Program-made: the position numbers and the translations under genes
From: Haliotis asinina
Lineage: Eukaryota; Mollusca; Gastropoda; Lepetellida; Haliotidae
DNA length: 64,000 nucleotides
Assembly (NCBI RefSeq): GCF_037392515.1
Contig: NC_090291.1
Coordinates: 689,501-753,500, forward strand
Direction: 5' to 3'
Shown: positions 59,076 to 64,000 of the stretch, in pieces
How positions within the stretch are numbered: the stretch's first letter is position 1
Layout of the letters: every line of letters begins with the position of its first letter
The notes under the pieces: model-generated
Seen by the model: the letters and a program-made list of their open reading frames with translations, nothing else
What the model was told of the DNA's origin: nothing
The model's database searches: none

Positions 59076-60164
59076 CCAGAGTGATCACACATGTGGACCA
59101 CAGCAACACAGTCTCTAACATTTGTGAATTACTGCCATTACTAGTTTCTAAATTCATTAAGCAAAGAAAGGAATTACAGAAAGTACTTTCATTTCTTCTT
59201 TTTGAAAAAAACCCACACATTTACCTACAAAATATAGACGGTACGGCGAAAACATAACATATTTACAAGCGAAGGATTAAGTTAAAGTTAAAGATGTCCA
59301 CACGAATTAAAGACATGAACATCCTCATGGTCGGAGGTCAAGGGAGGTGTCAATATCCTTGGAATAAGGTGACAGCCTTGACAGGTTATACTGTTCGCTG
59401 AATCTAGAGAAATATCCTTTTCCCTCTCGGCAACCTCTGCGTCTATCCGAAGAGGTATGTGTTTCTGTTCTTGGCCGGTCTCTGCTTCAAGTCTCCTATC
59501 CACTTCTGGTCCTGCTCCTCTTCTGGTTTTCTTCTTCTTGGCAGGCGTCTTGTTGATTGTTCTCTGTCGAGTTGAGGAATATGAGGACTGGCGACAGTTT
59601 TTATGTACGCCGAATGCGCCGAATGATTTGAGCGCCAACAATGCATGAAGCAGGTGTACTCAGTGAAGTATCAATTTCGTGACATGCACAAACTATTCGT
59701 GCCGTGCTCAAATCACGCGGAACTCGTTGTGCCATGATCACGTGAACAAGTCGTGACAATACACAAATCCTGCCCGCCCACTTCACGACAAGTCAAAAAG
59801 CATGAACTTTGGCGCACTCTGCCGCATCCACGTCGCACACAGATCGTGATCAAAGCGGGCCAGTGCGTGATACTGCGTGTTTTGACGCGCACCCCCGCAG
59901 TGTTCGAGGGTAAGTTCCGCAATGTCCACGACTAGTTTACTCTTTAGCACGCAAAGCTGCGTACCACCATTGCGGGGACAAAATACATTCAAGAGTCACA
60001 GTGGCTTAAAGGCTCTGAAGTCTGGTAAGGCTGTTTATCACGTGACCACCTACCACGTGACACCTGTCAAAATTAGTTTATGTGTCACGAGTGGTTTTTC
60101 TGTATTTTGTGTTATCATTGATTAAGTGATGCATGTGTAGTTATCATTGGGTCACAATGTTGAG
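59076..60164. other. Intergenic, no gene recognised
   Basis: A 117-codon minus-strand frame (59288-59641), Lys/Arg-rich in its middle, could be debris of the second Harbinger gene, but I cannot support it. Confidence 0.35.
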
Positions 60165-60535
60165 TTTTGAATTCGAGTTGTGGGTCACATTAGCGGCAGG
60201 CCTTTTTAGATAGAGCTCTAGAGTTACCTGCCCTTGACAATCTATTGTTTTCTTCCTGTTCGAGAACGTTCTAAGAGAATGATAACAGACGTACTTTGCT
60301 CGAATGTTCTAGACTGTGTGTCGTATATATAAAGTCTGGTTGTTGTGTTGTGTGACGGAAAACCAAGCACGGACTTACACTCGGAATTATTATGGAGTTC
60401 TGCCTCCGAGTCCTATCACTGCCTGTTTGTCAACAACATCATCTGATGTACATCATCATTGTTTGACACTATCTGCCATATTACTCACTTTGTAAAGAGG
60501 CTCTCATTGTAACTCAACATTCTGGTGAGTTAATA
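60165..60535 (+). mobile_element. Candidate solo LTR
   Basis: Non-coding stretch with a TATA-like GTATATATAAAG at 60323, a likely transcription start zone, and an end in TAACTCAACA followed by TTCTGGTGAG. Start near TGTGGGTCACATTAG. The TG...CA ends fit an LTR, but no target duplication or internal region is seen. Fossil; weak call. Confidence 0.3.
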
Positions 60536-62930
60536 TCTTAGATTTGTGACCCATTACCGTAGACTTGTGACTCAGTTGCATTGTACTAGAAACCTGTCTT
60601 GTGATAGGCTTGCACCAAAGACGAGATGCTCTCTGACTGGTCAAAAATAAAACATCACTGTTATTTTCATTTCGTGGCGTGATATATAGTGTTGGTGCGA
60701 GCCTACCTAAGGTGAAGGACAAACATGATGGACTCGATCACTCGATACCGCTAATTCCCCAATAAAGTCGTGTATTGCAGGTGAAAGAATAACCTATTTC
60801 ATTTAAGAGGTTGTAGAACAAGAGCGGAATATCTAGGGATTACGGAAAATTTATGTTTTTCGCCGATCGGGTGTTTTAAGTGAAAGACGTAGTGTCATAG
60901 ACTAAATCATTTCAATAAGTTTCCTTAAAACTTCATTTATTCAAACGATCTATTTGTTTCAATCTTCAATATAAGTCCAAACTGCACCGACATTCTATCT
61001 CCTTTGTCGATGTAATTAGGGATACTCTACAACAGGGATAGGTCACGAGAACACGTGTTAACATCAGCTGTCCTTTCTAAAAAATCTACTTTGAGACTTT
61101 TTTGTTTACATTAATAATTAATCCAGATATCTGATTGCATGTGGGGAATGGAATGGACATTAACAAAATGTTAACTGACACTGTCACACTGCCCTCAAAA
61201 ATAAAGTGTAAAACTGTCACAAAGTGTCCTAAAACACCTTTCCAGTTTTGTCAAATAATAAGATCCACAAGAAAGAAAGAAGTTATGGAACTATAACCCT
61301 CAAGCATCAATGGCGAATCAGTTCAGATCGGCAATCTGTCATATTTTTTTAGATCATAAAACTATCACTGTTACTTGCAAACACATTTCACCTGATAGTA
61401 TATTCCCCTCATATGAATAAAAGGTGTATGTGAAAGATGTTTTTGAGGAAGTAACTAGGAATATCCAAACAACGGTGTATAGTATTTCAATGGCGGATCA
61501 GAACAGATCGGCGAAATGTCACATTTATCACCCTAACAATGTTTTAAGTCATAAAACTGTCACCATTACTTGCAAAAACCTTTCAACTAAAGGTATGTTC
61601 CTTCTAAAAATTAAACGAATGTGTGAAAGAAGTTTTTATCAGCAAAATTTAGTCTATCTTCACGGTGAATCGAGAATAGAAGCCAGTGAGCTATAACATA
61701 CCGACTTGAAACTTTACTACAAATCTACTCTCCTAATACGGACACTAATACCAATTATTTGACTTAAACTGAAGTGACAAAAGAGCTAACCTATCTTCTA
61801 CATGTAGGATTTCAGTTGTTACAACACTCAGCGACTTTAATCAGCTGTTGAAAATAAACCGGGCTCCACCACATTGGCTACACTGGTTACGTAACGACCC
61901 GAGACATACATTCAGCGGCATTTCGAGGAGTTTCTTCTCCCCCTCTATATAGTCTCCCTGATTAACCACAAGTATTTTTTTTTTTAAATGGTGTTCCGTT
62001 TATGACTAATCAGAAGTCTTTCATATGCAGTGATAAAAAGAGTACCCAGAAAAGCACGTTTACTCGTAACATCGGACAGAACGTAGAAAACGTACGAATA
62101 GCTCTGAAACATTAGATCAGACTATAGATGGCAGTTAGGTCGCTCAGCCAGATATGACGGCGGAATGTCGACTCACCTGGCATGAAATACATGCGCTGCT
62201 GACTGGCGCAAGGGGTCATCTCAAAGATATTTTGTACTTTTTCATGGGTGTTGAGTATTCTCGTCCATTGATTAACATCCTATGTGTCTTTCCTTCATGG
62301 AGTTTATGTTAAGACATTTAAATGAGTATGAGACCTGATATCCATACAAAATCATATTAAATTATCAATATATAAGGTGGCGTGATCACCCGAAGATCGA
62401 TATTTTCTGTAAATTGTTATCATACGCCGTATATATCCCCAGTTTAATTCCTCTAAAGGACTATCACATCTTAGCTGATATTTCTATCAACAGCCCGACC
62501 CTAACCATCCTCTGCGAGACCCGTCCTGGCTTTGCTTTTGAGACGACCCCTCATGCCTGTTTCTTTTTCCTAGTGATAGTGAGACTCCATGGTAGCTACA
62601 TCCTTAATAATTTCAGCATTTTAATGAAGCTAAGCCTATTTTATATATGGGCATTTAAAAAGTGCCCTTTGTAATACAATATCATCGCAGACTAATTTAC
62701 ATAAAGCCATGGTCTATTCCAAATAAGTCGCTTTGGACACTAAATATATCCACATTGCTGATTTGTGCACTAATCTCTCTTCTGTAAAGTCCCTTTTTTG
62801 AGTTTCCTATCTCCGTACCATTGAACTACATGAATTAACGTGAAAAAATCCAAAAAAACATTTCTATTTCCGACAGTAGTATAGTTTGATTGGAAGAACG
62901 CAAGCATCATTGGAGGCAGACGAACACGAG
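60536..62930. other. Intergenic; partial 180-bp duplication at 61270-61690
   Basis: About two copies of a 180-bp unit share CAATGGCGNATCAG, CAGATCGGC, CATAAAACTNTCAC and ACTTGCAAA. Otherwise nothing recognised. Confidence 0.45.
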
Positions 62931-62934
62931 CCTG

Positions 62935-63105
62935 ACAGGTTTACAAAGAGCTTGACAAGGTTACAAACAGCTTGGCAATGTAACAAAAATATTGACAATT
63001 AACAAAGTTTAACATGTAACAAAGAGCTTGACGATGTTACAAGGAACTTGACAATGTTACAAAGTGTTTGACAATGTTACAACGAGCTTGGCAATGTTGT
63101 ACAAC
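62935..63105. repeat. 20-bp minisatellite, about eight to nine copies
   Basis: Unit ACAAAGAGCTTGACAATGTT with substitutions and small length changes; copies in the middle are the most degraded. Confidence 0.85.
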
Positions 63106-63179
63106 TGCTTTGTTGCTTCTTACGTCCACGTTTCATATACTTGATGTGGCATTGCTCTCCCTCTGTCAAAAGAGTGCTT

Positions 63180-63320
63180 GAGTGAGTGAGTGAGTTTTAG
63201 TTTTTCACCGATTTTAGTAATATTCCAGCAGCATGAAAGCGAGGCACACCAAAACTGGGCGTCACACATTGTACCCATGAGTACCCCTCGAACCCGGCTT
63301 CTGGGCGAGACGAACGAAAA
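63180..63320 (-). repeat. tRNA-derived SINE, family A
   Basis: Reverse copy: GAGTGAGTGAGTTTTAG, AGTAATATTCCAGCAGCATG, CATTGTACCCATGAG, CCTCGAACCCGGCTTC (reversed B box). A further head fragment (ACCCGGGTCTTCCTAAAGGC) lies at 63700-63760. Confidence 0.7.
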
Positions 63321-64000
63321 CTTAGGAACAATGTTGCGCCCCCACTCCTCTTTCCCTTGAAAGAAGCATTCCTTTTATGGCTTACAATATTGTGTCAACT
63401 CAATCGAACGGATAGATAGACACGAAACACATTTTCCCTCACATTTCTTTAAGATTTTATAATATATTTACTGTACAAAAAAAACAACCCAAAACGTCCA
63501 CAAGGAGCTGAAGGGTGTAATGCGACATCAGGAAGACTTACCTCCCTTAGTGATGAACTGACATGAAAAATATATTCACGTGGAAATTAATCAAACACCC
63601 CAGGATAAAAATATGAAGAAATGATATACCCAAAAAGTGTGGGTGTGTACAGTGTTTTGTAATAGTCCATCAACATCGCGACTAGGGACATCAGACTTCT
63701 CACACTGGGGAATCTTCCACAACCCGGGTCTTCCTAAAGGCTACCCCACCGCTCCATTCCCATTAATAAGAAGACATCTTTCATGATAGTTCATGATAGT
63801 TATCAGGCCGTCCGTCACGAGTGTGATCATGACAACTGTGTCGCACCAGCACCATTATGTGTGCAGTATGATACCCTCGACTTTCTGAACATTTACTTTG
63901 ACAGTAGCGGAAGTGACGTTATGTAAAATGGCAGTTGCGAGATAGTTGTTTTTTTTTTTATCGCGTCCTTTCTGCATGGACACTCTATTGACAGGTTTGC

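Noticed and set aside
59288-59641. 117-codon Lys/Arg-rich minus-strand frame as a host gene
   Set aside because: No recognisable domain; it may be transposon debris near the Harbinger relic.

Overview
The window is animal nuclear DNA: split genes with GT-AG introns, long repeat-filled introns, tRNA-derived SINEs, and DNA transposon, DIRS-type and Polinton-type relics. Two SINE families ending in a tail like AAACTCACTCAC, and tandem families often seen in molluscs, point to a gastropod, most likely an abalone (Haliotis). That assignment rests on recalled repeat families plus mollusc-like protein sequences; no search was run. No bacterial, CRISPR or operon-type features are present.

Three host genes can be built from exons whose splice sites and reading phases agree. 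(1) RPUSD2-like pseudouridine synthase, minus strand: first three coding exons (13467-13781, 13029-13149, 7543-7664); the catalytic part would lie off the left edge. (2) RNF166-like RING E3 ubiquitin ligase, minus strand: six exons from 34772 to 26055, a complete 216-residue protein. (3) Twisted gastrulation (TWSG1), plus strand: three exons from 41570 to 46567, a complete 251-residue secreted BMP modulator, with a likely 3.4-kb 3' UTR ending near 50005.

Layout: 1-2827 is a three-unit tandem array of a Polinton-type integrase segment. 3809-12962 is a nest of transposons inside RPUSD2 introns: a broken DIRS-like element, three copies of a 1.27-kb TTAA-flanked element, a hAT-like MITE and a 2-kb TTAA-flanked element. 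13782-26054 is intergenic, with SINEs, a foldback element and a Tc1-like relic. 26055-34772 is RNF166. 34773-41569 holds a perfect 56-bp inverted repeat, a tetranucleotide microsatellite and a decayed Polinton DNA polymerase. 41570-50005 is TWSG1. 50006-64000 is gene-poor, with SINEs, Tc1-like and Harbinger relics, a possible solo LTR and several minisatellites.

The most unusual local feature is a 64-bp tandem array in RNF166 that repeats the end of coding exon 4 together with its splice donor, giving six donor-bearing copies in a row. The three host genes have no evident functional link; they are simply neighbours.
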